Source: JAXLRU01 sp046330935
GTDB taxonomy: Bacteria; Actinomycetota; Actinomycetes; Actinomycetales; Kineosporiaceae
Direction: 5' to 3'
Assembly: GCA_046330935.1 (NCBI GenBank)
Contig: JAXLRU010000002.1
Coordinates: 930,001 to 994,000, forward strand
DNA length: 64,000 nucleotides
The position numbers and the translations under genes were made by a program. Below the pieces are notes generated by a model, which saw only the letters and a program-made list of their open reading frames with translations, did not search any database and had not been told where the DNA came from. This document shows, piece after piece, positions 34,714 to 42,738 of the stretch. Within the stretch, counting starts at the first letter, position 1. Every line of letters begins with the position of its first letter.

Positions 34714-35817
34714 TCACCATTGCAGCAGGACGAGCTCGGAGCAGAACCCCGGTCCCATCGCGAACAGCAGCCCGGGCGTGCCCGGCTCGGGCAGCCCGCG
34801 CGGGTGCTCGCCGCGCATCGTCCGTTCCAGCACGTGCAACACCGACGCCGAGGACAGGTTGCCCACCTCGGACAGGCACTCGCGCGTCACGGCCACGGCG
34901 TCGGCGGGGACGCCGAGCGTCCGCTCGATCGCGTCGATCACCTTCGGGCCGCCGGGATGGGCGACGACCGCGCCGGGCCCGAAGAGGTCGGTGACCGCGA
35001 GCCCGTGGTCGCCGAGGAACGCGTCGACGTCGTCGCGCAGGTACTTCTCGACGACGTCGGGCACCGTGGGCGCGAGCACGACCTTGAAGCCGTGTGAGCC
35101 GATGTCCCAGCCCATCACCCGCTCGGTGTCGGGGTAGAAGCTGCTGCGGGAGTCCACGACCCTCGGCCCGTTGCCCGAGGCCGCGTCCGCCGCCGGGTGG
35201 TCGGGGCCGACCATGACGACGGCGGCGGCGCCGTCGCCGAACAGTCCGCTGCCCACCTGGTTGGCCACGCTGTCGTCGTCGTGCTGGATGGTCAGCGAGC
35301 ACAGCTCCACCGACACCAGCACCGCCACACCGCGCGGGTGGCCCGCGAGCCAGTCGTGCACGCGGGCCAGGCCGGCGGCGCCGGCGACGCAGCCCAGGCC
35401 GAAGATCGGCAGGCGGCGGACGTCGGGGCGCAGGCCGATGCGGTTCACCAGGCGCGCGTCGAGGCTGGGGACGGCGAGGCCGGTCACGGTCACCGACATC
35501 AGCAGGTCGACGTCGCGGGGTTCGAGGCCCGCGGCGGCCAGGGCGTCGACCACGGCCCGTTCGGCCAGGTGCAGCCCGACGTCGGCGAACACCTCGTTGG
35601 CCTCGGTGAACCCGGTCAGCTGCGGGTAGCGCTCCAGCGGCAGGGAGAGGTGGCGCTGCCGGACTGTCGTCGCCGTGTGGAGGCGGTCGAGCAGGGCGCG
35701 CCCGCCGCCGCCGGGGGCGCTCACCATGGCCGCGACGGCGTCGGTGATGTCTGCCTGCTCGTGGACGTTGCCGGGCAGCGCGCCGCGGACGGCCAGGACC
35801 GTGCTGGAGCGGCTCAT
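34714..35817 (-). CDS. Type III polyketide synthase
   Basis: 367 residues, chalcone/stilbene synthase superfamily. The catalytic triad is visible: Cys about 143 in GLGCVAGAAGLAR, His in AVVAHPGGPKVID and Asn in EVGNLSSASVLHVL. The C-terminal GPGFCSELVLLQW matches the family's GFGPG loop region. First gene of a minus-strand operon with an ICMT-like methyltransferase and an FAD oxygenase, the composition of srsABC. The likely product is an alkylresorcinol or alkylpyrone made by extending a fatty acyl starter with malonyl-CoA, then methylated and oxidised. No adjacent fatty-acyl-loading gene was seen. Confidence 0.92.
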   Translation of the reverse strand: MSRSSTVLAVRGALPGNVHEQADITDAVAAMVSAPGGGGRALLDRLHTATTVRQRHLSLPLERYPQLTGFTEANEVFADVGLHLAERAVVDALAAAGLEPRDVDLLMSVTVTGLAVPSLDARLVNRIGLRPDVRRLPIFGLGCVAGAAGLARVHDWLAGHPRGVAVLVSVELCSLTIQHDDDSVANQVGSGLFGDGAAAVVMVGPDHPAADAASGNGPRVVDSRSSFYPDTERVMGWDIGSHGFKVVLAPTVPDVVEKYLRDDVDAFLGDHGLAVTDLFGPGAVVAHPGGPKVIDAIERTLGVPADAVAVTRECLSEVGNLSSASVLHVLERTMRGEHPRGLPEPGTPGLLFAMGPGFCSELVLLQW

Positions 35818-36087
35818 GAACGGACGCTAAGCGGTGTCACCCTGCGCTGCCCGTCGAGACGGCGTGACGGGGGGTGCGGAGGCGCTTCGATGAGCGCTCC
35901 GTGTCCGAACGTGTGCCCTCCTCGCACGACGACGACACCGATCGTGACGACCTTTCGCCGAACGTGGTCCTGCGAGAAGGTGTCGCAGGCCCGCCCGAAC
36001 GCACTAGCGTCGGCGTCGACACCCCGCTGGTCGTCCCGCGAGCCAGGGGAGGCCACCGCGACCCGACGACGCGTGCAGGGAGGTCCC

Positions 36088-36357
36088 ATGTGCCGCTCGA
36101 TCCGTCCGCTGTTCAACTTCGACCCCCCGACGACGTCGGAGGAGATCGAAGCGGCCGCGTTGCAGTACGTCCGCAAGGTCAGCGGCATGGTCCGGCCGTC
36201 GGCCGCCAACGCGGAGGCGTTCGACGACGCCGTGCGCGCCGTCGCCGCGCAGACCGCGCAGCTGCTCGCCTCGCTGACGACGACCGCGCCCGCCAAGGAC
36301 CGCGAGGTGGAGGCCGAGAAGGCCCGCGCCCGCGCCCAAGCCCGGTACGGTGCCTGA
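36088..36357 (+). CDS. DUF2277 family protein
   Basis: 89 residues; ATG after GGGAGG. The hallmark MCRSIRPLFNF start, then ATSEEI-like TTSEEIEAAALQYVRKVSG and a helical Ala-rich tail ending ARARAQARYGA, match DUF2277. Small, soluble and of unknown function; widespread in actinobacteria and some proteobacteria. The GTG of the following GGDEF-EAL gene overlaps its last 8 bp, so they are likely co-transcribed. The 270-bp region upstream to the divergent PKS gene should hold both promoters, but no clear boxes were recognised. Confidence 0.85.
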   Translation: MCRSIRPLFNFDPPTTSEEIEAAALQYVRKVSGMVRPSAANAEAFDDAVRAVAAQTAQLLASLTTTAPAKDREVEAEKARARAQARYGA

Positions 36358-38779
36358 GGCTCGCCGGCGCCTGCGTCCGCGCCGACCCCAGCCCCGCCCC
36401 CTGGGCCGGGGAACCCCCCGGACGGCGACGGCCGCCCCACCGGGCGGCACCGGGTCACGGCGTCGCGGGCCCCTCGACGTCGTCGCCTTCGCCGGGGTCC
36501 AGGTGCTCCTGCTCAGCGCGTTCCTCGCCGAACCCGAGCGGAACCGCGGACTCGTCGTCGTCACCGCGGCCGGCCTGGTCACCGCCGCGTGGGGGACGTG
36601 GTGGACGGCGCGGGCGCGCGCCAACGGCCGCTCCAGCGGCCGGTACCTGCCGTGGCTGATCGTCCTCGCGCTGTGGGCGGGGGTGGCCGGTGACCTGCTG
36701 GCCTGGCGCTCCGCCGACGGCTCCGGGCGGCTCGCCTTCCCCGGCGTGCCCGACCTCGGGTACGCGCTGCAGTCCCTCGCCCTGCTCGGCGCGCACCTGC
36801 TGCTGATGCGGCGCGCGGCGCGCTGGGCGCCCGACGCGCTCGTCGACGGGCTGATGGCCGTGGGTCCCGGCCTGCTCGTGGCCGCGCACCTGTCGATCGT
36901 GCCCGCCCTGGCCCGCATGGACAGCGCCGCCGGGGTGACCCTCGGCCTCGCCTACGCGCTCGTCGACATGATCGGCATCGTGGTGGCGGCGTGGCTGCTC
37001 ATCTCGCAGCGGCGGCCCGGCCTCGGCCTCGGCTTCTTCGCGGCCGCCCTGCTGCTGTGGTTCGTGGGCGACCTCGCCTGGGCGGCGCACCTGCGCGCGC
37101 CCGACGACGTCGCGGGTGGCCCCTTCGACCTGGTCTGGGCGGTGGCGGCGGCCTTCGCCGCCGTGGGCCTGCGCTTCGGGGTGTCCCCGGCGGGCGCCGC
37201 CCGCAAGCTCGCCGCCCCCACCGCCCGCCGCCTCGCCGTCACCGGCGCCGTGGGCTGCCTCGGGCCGGTGATCCTGCTGCTCGGCGCCGGCCGGGGTGCC
37301 GACGTGCCGCCGCTGCTCATCGTCGTCGCGGCGCTGGTGCCCGCGCTCGGGGCGGTCGTCCGCTCGGTGCTGCTCACCTCCCGCCTGGAGGCGCAGGCCA
37401 GCCGCGACCCGCTCACGGGCCTCGCCAACCGCACGGCGTTCCTCGACCAGGTGGCGGTGCTCGCGGCCGAGGAGAACAGCCGCGTCATCGTCGCCCTGCT
37501 CGACCTCGACGACTTCAAGACCATCAACGACACGCACGGGCACGGCACCGGCGACGCCGTCCTCGTGGTGATCGCGCGGCGGCTGGCCGAACGCCTGTCC
37601 GTGCGCGTCCCCGGGGCCATGGCGGCGCGGCTGGGCGGGGACGAGTTCGCCGTCGCGGTCGCCTCGTCGGAGACCGAGGAGGACGACGACGTCGTCGACG
37701 TGCGCGGCGGCATCCGCCGCTCGGCGGCCGCCCGCAAGCGCCGCGCCCGCAGCTGGTGGAGCGACGACCTCGAGGAGCTGGTCGGCGTCCTCGGCGGGGT
37801 GTTCACCGAGCCCGTCCAGGTGGGGCAGCGGTCGTTCCCGGTGCGCGGCAGCGCGGGGGTGATCGTGCAGGAGCCCGAGGACGCGCACTCCAGCGCGCCC
37901 TCCCTGCTGTCCGACGCCGACGTCGCCATGTACGAGGCGAAGAACGCCGACCGCAGCGCGCCCACCGCCGTCGTCGTCCTGCGCGGGGAGGAGCGCCGCC
38001 GCGCACGCATGCTCACGCACCTGCGCGACGAGCTGGGCGAGCCCGACCTGCGGCAGTTCAGCGTCCACTACCAGCCGATCGTCGACGCCGAGACCGCCGC
38101 GATCGTCAGCGTCGAGGCGCTGCTGCGCTGGGACCACCCCGCGGCCGGGCCGATCGGCCCGTCGGTGTTCGTGGCGCTCGCCGAGCAGACCGGCGCCATC
38201 CACACCCTGGGCCGGTTCGCGCTCGACACCGCCCTGTCCGACCTGCACATGTGGGGCCTCGGCGAGCTCACCCTGGCCGTGAACCTCTCGCCCGCCCAGC
38301 TCATGGACCCCGGGCTGCCTGACATGGTGCGGGCCCTGCTGCGCGCGCACCGGATCGCGCCGCGCCGGCTCACCCTCGAGATCACCGAATCGGCGCTGGT
38401 CGACGACCTCGCCGCGGCCGCGCAGGCCGTCGAGGGGCTGCGCGCGCTCGGCGTCCGGATCGCCATCGACGACTTCGGCACCGGCTACTCGTCCCTGCGC
38501 TACCTGCGCCGGTTCCAGCCCGACATCCTCAAGGTCGACCGCGAGTTCGTGCAGGCCGCCGTCAACGAGCCGCGCACCGCGACGGTGGTCGCCTCCGTGC
38601 TCGACCTCGCCGACGACCTCGGGCTGAACACCGTCGCCGAGGGGGTCGAGACCGAGCGCGAGGTGGCCGTCATGCAGGCGCTGGGCTGCCGGTTGATGCA
38701 GGGCTACGCCTACTCCGAGCCGCTGCCCGCCTCCCGGCTGCCCGACCTGTGGATCGCCGCCGAGGCGTACGAGGCCTAG
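36350..38779 (+). CDS. Membrane GGDEF-EAL cyclic-di-GMP protein
   Basis: 809 residues. A Pro/Arg-rich N-terminus precedes about eight to ten hydrophobic helices (residues 40-345, MASE-like sensor). A GGDEF domain follows with RLGGDEFAVAV near 430. An unusual insert of about 45 residues rich in acidic then basic residues (EDDDVVDVRGG, AARKRRARSWWSDD) interrupts it. The EAL domain (about 570-800) has VEALLRW, NLSPAQL, DDFGTGYSSL and KVDREFV. Catalytic residues of both domains look intact. The GTG start overlaps the DUF2277 gene. It likely senses a membrane or small-molecule cue. Confidence 0.87.
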   Translation: MPEARRRLRPRRPQPRPLGRGTPRTATAAPPGGTGSRRRGPLDVVAFAGVQVLLLSAFLAEPERNRGLVVVTAAGLVTAAWGTWWTARARANGRSSGRYLPWLIVLALWAGVAGDLLAWRSADGSGRLAFPGVPDLGYALQSLALLGAHLLLMRRAARWAPDALVDGLMAVGPGLLVAAHLSIVPALARMDSAAGVTLGLAYALVDMIGIVVAAWLLISQRRPGLGLGFFAAALLLWFVGDLAWAAHLRAPDDVAGGPFDLVWAVAAAFAAVGLRFGVSPAGAARKLAAPTARRLAVTGAVGCLGPVILLLGAGRGADVPPLLIVVAALVPALGAVVRSVLLTSRLEAQASRDPLTGLANRTAFLDQVAVLAAEENSRVIVALLDLDDFKTINDTHGHGTGDAVLVVIARRLAERLSVRVPGAMAARLGGDEFAVAVASSETEEDDDVVDVRGGIRRSAAARKRRARSWWSDDLEELVGVLGGVFTEPVQVGQRSFPVRGSAGVIVQEPEDAHSSAPSLLSDADVAMYEAKNADRSAPTAVVVLRGEERRRARMLTHLRDELGEPDLRQFSVHYQPIVDAETAAIVSVEALLRWDHPAAGPIGPSVFVALAEQTGAIHTLGRFALDTALSDLHMWGLGELTLAVNLSPAQLMDPGLPDMVRALLRAHRIAPRRLTLEITESALVDDLAAAAQAVEGLRALGVRIAIDDFGTGYSSLRYLRRFQPDILKVDREFVQAAVNEPRTATVVASVLDLADDLGLNTVAEGVETEREVAVMQALGCRLMQGYAYSEPLPASRLPDLWIAAEAYEA

Positions 38780-38810
38780 GCCCCTGCGCGGGCACGGGGA
38801 GGTGAGGCTG

Positions 38811-39182
38811 GTGGACGCGTTCGCGCTGATGATGCTGTCCACAGGGCTGCTGGCGATGTCCGGGGCGCTGCTCGGCGTCCGGGCCCTGGCCCGCCGTGGG
38901 CAGCTCGACCGGCTCGGCCCGCTGGGGATCCGCACGAAGGCCACGCAGGCGTCGGAGGCGGCCTGGGTGGCGGGGCACCGCGCGGCCGACCGCTGGCTGC
39001 TCGCCGCGGGCGCGTGCGGCGTGGCCTTCACGGTGGCGGGGATCGCGGCCGCGGTGGCCCTGGCCGTCGCCGATCGCGCCGGCCCCGCCGTCATGGCCGT
39101 TCCCGCCGCCGGGTACGTGGTCGTGCTCGCGCTGCTGGCCCGCGCGACGGTCGTGGCCTCCCGGGCGGCGCGTCAGGCCTGA
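38811..39182 (+). CDS. SdpI/YhfL-like small membrane protein
   Basis: 123 residues from the GTG at 38811, which is 8 bases after GGGGAGG. The GTG at 38802 in frame is too close to that site. Three membrane helices are predicted (about 3-23, 64-86 and 92-112). The loop GIRTKATQASEAAWVAGHRA matches the SdpI-family cytoplasmic motif. SdpI in Bacillus confers immunity to a killing factor, but most homologues are uncharacterised. It follows the GGDEF-EAL gene by 31 bp and may share its transcript. Confidence 0.7.
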   Translation: MDAFALMMLSTGLLAMSGALLGVRALARRGQLDRLGPLGIRTKATQASEAAWVAGHRAADRWLLAAGACGVAFTVAGIAAAVALAVADRAGPAVMAVPAAGYVVVLALLARATVVASRAARQA

Positions 39183-39212
39183 TCGGCGTGCCCCGGTGTG
39201 GGGTGCGCGCCG

Positions 39213-39719
39213 TCAGCGATCGCCGGGCATGTCGGCGACGACGGCGGCGAGCATCGCGTCGAGCACGGCACTGGCGGCGTCGAGGCGTTCCCGACCCAGC
39301 TGCTCGCCGAGGCGGTCGGCCCACGCGCGCTGCTCGCGCTGGATCGCCCGCAGCGTCTCGCGGCCCCGGGGGGTGAGGGTGAGCAGCTTGGCCCGGGCGT
39401 GGTGGGGGTTGTCCTCGTAGGTGGCCAGCCCGTCCTCGACCACGAGGTCGGCCAGGCGCAGCACGCCCTGCCGGGCGAGGCCCAGGCGGCGGCCGACGTC
39501 GGCGACGGTCGCCGGGTCGGGATCGACGGCCTCGAGCACCAGCCAGCGGGCCAGGGACTGGCCCGCTGTGCGCGCGAGGGCCTCGCCCGCGGCGCTGAGC
39601 TTTCGCTCCAGGGGGAAGGTGCGCATCAGGAGGCGGGTGAAGGCGGCCCCGTCGGGCGTCCACTCCGGGGCGCGATCGTTCCCGTTGACAACATGTTGTC
39701 GTTTCTCTACGCTCGCCAT
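39213..39719 (-). CDS. MarR-family transcriptional regulator
   Basis: 168 residues. Winged-helix DNA-binding domain at about 60-110 (ATVADVGRRLGLARQGVLRL, ADLVVEDGLATYEDNPHHAR), flanked by dimerisation helices. The divergent NmrA-like gene and two identical palindromes between them indicate local autoregulation. With the ATG at 39719, one operator overlaps its first codons, which is unusual. A downstream ATG at 39626 would remove conserved N-terminal sequence, so the long start is kept. Confidence 0.85.
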   Translation of the reverse strand: MASVEKRQHVVNGNDRAPEWTPDGAAFTRLLMRTFPLERKLSAAGEALARTAGQSLARWLVLEAVDPDPATVADVGRRLGLARQGVLRLADLVVEDGLATYEDNPHHARAKLLTLTPRGRETLRAIQREQRAWADRLGEQLGRERLDAASAVLDAMLAAVVADMPGDR

Positions 39720-39736
39720 GACGACAACATGTTGTC
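39685..39736 (+). promoter_or_regulatory. Promoter with twin MarR-type operators
   Basis: The perfect 14-bp palindrome GACAACATGTTGTC occurs twice, at 39687-39700 and 39723-39736, with centres 36 bp apart. The first overlaps a -35 TTGACA (39685-39690) that has a -10 TACGCT 17 bp on (39708-39713). The second lies just after the predicted start site. Binding would block the NmrA-like gene and also cover the regulator's own 5' end. Confidence 0.8.
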
Positions 39737-39756
39737 ATGTATTCCGAGGAGGAGCA

Positions 39757-40587
39757 ATGACCACTCTCGTCACCGGGGGCACCGGGACCGTGGGCCGCGC
39801 GATCGTCCAGGGGCTCCTCGAGCGCGGCCTGCCCGTGCGCGTGCTGAGCCGGACGCCGCCCGCAGCCCCGCTGCCCGGCGTCGAGTACGTGACCGGCGAC
39901 CTCGCCGGCGAGCTCTCGCCGTCCGTCCTCGCCGGGGTGCGGCGCCTGTTCCTGTTCCCCGCTCCCGGTGACCTCCAGCCCACGCTGAAGCTGGCCGCCG
40001 CCGAGGGGGTCGAGCACCTGGTGGTCCTGTCCTCGCTCGCCGCCGCGGGGGAGAAGGAGCGCGACCGCGAGTCCGAGAGCGGGATCCACCACCGCGCCGT
40101 CGAATCCGCCGTCGCCGACAGCGGCATCCCCGCCACGATCCTGCGCCCCGGGATGTTCGCGACCAACCTGCTCTTCTGGGCCTCCTCCATCCGGTTCTCC
40201 GGTGGAGTCGACGGCCCCTACCCCACCTCCGCCCAGGCGCCGCTGCACGAGCGCGACCTCGCCGACGTCGCCCTCGCGGCCCTCACCGACCCCTCGCCGA
40301 CCCCTCGGATCGTGCCGCTGACCGGGCCCGTCGCGCTCACCCAGGCCGAGCAGCTCGAGACGATCGCCGCCGCCCTCGGTCGCCCGCTGACCTTCCGCAC
40401 GATCAGCCCCGAGCAGTTCACCGCGACGATGACGCAGTGGATGCCGGCGGGCATCGTGGCGATGCTGCTGCGCTACTGGGCCGAGACCGTCGACGAGCCC
40501 GACGCCGTCCACCCCGCCTCCGCCGTCACCGGCCGCTCGCGCACGCTCGCCGAGTGGGCTCGTGATCACGTGGCCGACTTCGCCTGA
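39757..40587 (+). CDS. NmrA-like NAD(P)-binding oxidoreductase
   Basis: 276 residues; ATG after GAGGAGGAGCA. Atypical SDR with VTGGTGTVGRAIVQGLLERG at the start. The variable-loop region has FLFPAPGD, and the substrate side has ILRPGMFATNLLFWAS. Typical NmrA/TMR-like family, which binds NAD(P)H and either reduces quinones or acts as a redox sensor. It lies divergent from the MarR regulator and under twin operators. A quinone- or redox-responsive detoxification role is inference. Confidence 0.85.
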   Translation: MTTLVTGGTGTVGRAIVQGLLERGLPVRVLSRTPPAAPLPGVEYVTGDLAGELSPSVLAGVRRLFLFPAPGDLQPTLKLAAAEGVEHLVVLSSLAAAGEKERDRESESGIHHRAVESAVADSGIPATILRPGMFATNLLFWASSIRFSGGVDGPYPTSAQAPLHERDLADVALAALTDPSPTPRIVPLTGPVALTQAEQLETIAAALGRPLTFRTISPEQFTATMTQWMPAGIVAMLLRYWAETVDEPDAVHPASAVTGRSRTLAEWARDHVADFA

Positions 40588-40608
40588 CGCCGGCTTCACG
40601 TGCCGCGG

Positions 40609-40654
40609 ATGCTCCGCGGACGGTTCGCGACACAGGGCGCCGCAGACCGTCCCT
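40609..40654. repeat. Dispersed palindromic repeat (family B copy)
   Basis: GCTCCGCGGACGG and GCCGCAGACCGTCC lie close together in the gap between the NmrA-like gene and soxR. Both segments recur in the larger palindrome at 57714-57826. The element is shorter here and only partly self-complementary. It may terminate the converging transcripts. Confidence 0.5.
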
Positions 40655-40679
40655 CGGGGGCTGGGCCATAGCCCTGGAA

Positions 40680-41231
40680 TCAGGTCGGCTCGGCCCACAC
40701 CAGCCGCGAGCCGGGCCGCGCCCCGCCCTCGTTGAGCAGGTCGCGGGGGTTGGCGAGGGCGCAGCGGTCGAGGGACAGGCATCCGCAGCCGATGCATTGG
40801 CCCAGCTCGTCGCGCAGGCGGGTGAGGTGCTCGAGGCGGGCCTGGAGCCGCTCGTGCCACTGCGCCGACAACTGCGCCCACTCGGCACGGCCGGGCGCGC
40901 GGCCCTCGGGCAGGGTCGCGAACAGCTCGGCCAGCTCCTTGAGGGGGATGCCGGCGCGCTGGGCGGCGCGGATGACGGCGACCCGGCGCAGCGCGTCCCG
41001 GCGGTAGCGGCGCTGGTTGCCCGCCGTCCGCGTGCTGGTCAGCAGCCCCTGCCGCTCGAAGAAGTGCAGGGCCGACACCGAGACGGCGGCGCGCTCGGCG
41101 AGCTGGCCCACCGTGAGTTCACGGGGCAGGCCGTGGCATTCCCTGGACAGCTCGTGGTCCGCGCACGCCTGCTCGCCGAGCGCGGGGTCGAGCAGGTCGG
41201 GGGCGAGGTCGTCGCAGGTGTCGCCGTCCAT
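40680..41231 (-). CDS. soxR: Redox-sensing MerR-family activator SoxR
   Basis: 183 residues. MerR helix-turn-helix (LTVGQLAERAAVSVSALHFF, ERQGLLTSTRTAGNQRRYRR) at about 39-80, dimerisation helix, then the [2Fe-2S] ligand motif CIGCGCLSLDRC with Cys at about 146, 149, 151 and 157. An extra 38-residue acidic N-terminus with three cysteines is unusual; a shorter start was not evident. In actinobacteria SoxR responds to redox-active metabolites rather than superoxide. The divergent FMN reductase gene carries its binding site. Confidence 0.93.
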   Translation of the reverse strand: MDGDTCDDLAPDLLDPALGEQACADHELSRECHGLPRELTVGQLAERAAVSVSALHFFERQGLLTSTRTAGNQRRYRRDALRRVAVIRAAQRAGIPLKELAELFATLPEGRAPGRAEWAQLSAQWHERLQARLEHLTRLRDELGQCIGCGCLSLDRCALANPRDLLNEGGARPGSRLVWAEPT

Positions 41232-41247
41232 GCGGGCAGCCTACGGC

Positions 41248-41278
41248 TTGACCTCAACATTTGTTGAGGTTCTACGGT
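41248..41278 (+). promoter_or_regulatory. SoxR box within a 19-bp-spacer promoter
   Basis: A perfect 20-bp palindrome, ACCTCAACATTTGTTGAGGT (41251-41270), matches the CCTCAA...TTGAGG SoxR operator. It sits between -35 TTGACC (41248-41253) and -10 TACGGT (41273-41278). The spacer is 19 bp, the over-long spacing that MerR-family activators correct by untwisting DNA. It drives the FMN reductase gene. Confidence 0.88.
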
Positions 41279-41349
41279 CGCCGGTGTCGGGGCCGCCGCC
41301 CCGCCGCCGGGCCCTTCCCCGGCGCGAGTCGAGCACGAGGAGCACCGCC

Positions 41350-41913
41350 GTGACCGTCACCCCGCTGCCCACCGCCCCCCACGACCGCCTGCGCCTGGCC
41401 GTCGTCGTCGCCAGCACCCGCCCCGGCCGGTTCGGCCCGGTCGTCGCCGGCTGGTTCGCGCGCGTCGCCGCCGCCCGCGCCGACCTCGACGTCGACGTCG
41501 TCGACCTGGGCGGCGAGCTCGCCGACGGCGCCTTCGCGGCCTCCATCGCGGCCGCGGACGCCGTCGTGGTCGTCACGCCGGAGTACAACCACAGCTTCCC
41601 CGGGCCCCTGAAGACCGCGATCGACAGCTTGCGGTTCGAGTGGGCGGCCAAGCCCGTCGGGTTCGTCTCCTACGGCGGCATCTCGGGCGGCCTGCGCGCC
41701 GTCGAGGCCCTGCGGCCGGTGTTCGCCGAGGTCCACTCGGTGACGGTCCGCGAGACCGTCAGCTTCGCGATGGCGTGGGAGCAGTTCGACGCCGAGGGGC
41801 AGCCCAAGCAGGCCGAGGTCGTCGACGCCGCCGCCGGGCGCCTGCTCGACCAGCTCACCTGGTGGGCGGTCACCCTGCGCGACGGCCGCTCGGCCCGCGC
41901 CTACGTCGCCTGA
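41350..41913 (+). CDS. NADPH-dependent FMN reductase-like flavoprotein (SoxR target)
   Basis: 187 residues from the GTG at 41350. Flavodoxin-like fold: VVVASTRPGRFGPVVAGWF (phosphate-binding loop) at the start, the family signature VVVVTPEYNHSFPGPLKTAI at about 70-89, and GFVSYGGISGGLRAVEALRP for the isoalloxazine. Enzymes of this group reduce quinones, azo dyes or flavin. The SoxR box in its promoter argues for a role in detoxifying redox-cycling compounds, as with actinobacterial SoxR regulons. Confidence 0.9.
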   Translation: MTVTPLPTAPHDRLRLAVVVASTRPGRFGPVVAGWFARVAAARADLDVDVVDLGGELADGAFAASIAAADAVVVVTPEYNHSFPGPLKTAIDSLRFEWAAKPVGFVSYGGISGGLRAVEALRPVFAEVHSVTVRETVSFAMAWEQFDAEGQPKQAEVVDAAAGRLLDQLTWWAVTLRDGRSARAYVA

Positions 41914-41961
41914 CCGCTGCCGGCCGTGGTGGGGTCAGTGTCGCCCCCGCCGCGGGCTCGG

Positions 41962-42738
41962 TCAGCGCGTCGGGCCGAACCGCTCCGTGCGGATCCGCGA
42001 GGGGTCGTGGCCGAGCGCCACGAGCAGCCCGGACGCGTGCTCGACGAACGGCGTCGGCCCGCACACGTAGACCGTCGGCTCGAACTCGGCCGGCCAGCCG
42101 TGGGCGGCGAGGTCGGCGGCGCTCAACCGGCCCGGCTCGCGCGGCGTCCCGGCCGGAGCCTCACGGGTGTACAGCACGGCGACGTCGACGCCCGAGCCCG
42201 TCGCCGTCCCCAGCACCCCGCTGCCCACCAGCTCGTCGGTGAACAGGCGATAGGCGGGCGAGCGCACCGAGTACAGCAACCGGACCGGCGCTCGGCTGCC
42301 GGTGGCGTTGCGGGTGCGCACCATGCTCATCAGCGGCACGACGCCCGACCCGCCGCCCACGAGCAGCACGGGCTCGGTCTGCTCGGGCGTCCACACGAAC
42401 CAGCCGCCGATGGGGCCGAGCAGTTCGAGCTGGTCCCCGGGCTGCATCTCGCCGACCAGGTACGACGACACCTCGCCGTCGGCGACGGCCTGCACCGTCA
42501 GCTCGACGCGGGTGCCGTCGGCGGCCGACGCGATCGAGTAGCTGCGCCGCGCGGAGTAGCCGTCCTCGGCGGTCAGCTTGAGGTCGACGTACTGCCCGGC
42601 GCGGTGGCCCGGCCAGGTGGGGACGTCGAGGACGAGCGTGACGGCGTCCGCCGCCTCGCGGTGCCGCGACCGCAGCGTCGCCTCGTGCCAGCGCGGGGGG
42701 TTCGTCGTCCTGCGCGTCGGGGTCTGCGCCTCAGTCAC
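41962..42738 (-). CDS. FAD/NAD-binding ferredoxin-reductase-type oxidoreductase
   Basis: 258 residues from a GTG at 42738. FNR-like: FAD-binding RRSYSIASAADG (Arg-x-Tyr-Ser) at about 65-76, the GGWFVW segment, NAD-binding LLVGGGSGVVPLMSMVR, and the C-terminal VYVCGPTPFVEHASGLLVAL. There is no 2Fe-2S domain. It overlaps the sulfite-oxidase-like gene by 8 bp, so it probably supplies or accepts its electrons. Such pairs are common in actinobacteria. Confidence 0.88.
   Translation of the reverse strand: MTEAQTPTRRTTNPPRWHEATLRSRHREAADAVTLVLDVPTWPGHRAGQYVDLKLTAEDGYSARRSYSIASAADGTRVELTVQAVADGEVSSYLVGEMQPGDQLELLGPIGGWFVWTPEQTEPVLLVGGGSGVVPLMSMVRTRNATGSRAPVRLLYSVRSPAYRLFTDELVGSGVLGTATGSGVDVAVLYTREAPAGTPREPGRLSAADLAAHGWPAEFEPTVYVCGPTPFVEHASGLLVALGHDPSRIRTERFGPTR

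Noticed and set aside
35818..36087. LexA-like half-sites (CGAAC) in the PKS/DUF2277 gap
   Set aside because: The paired GTTCG half is absent at the required distance.
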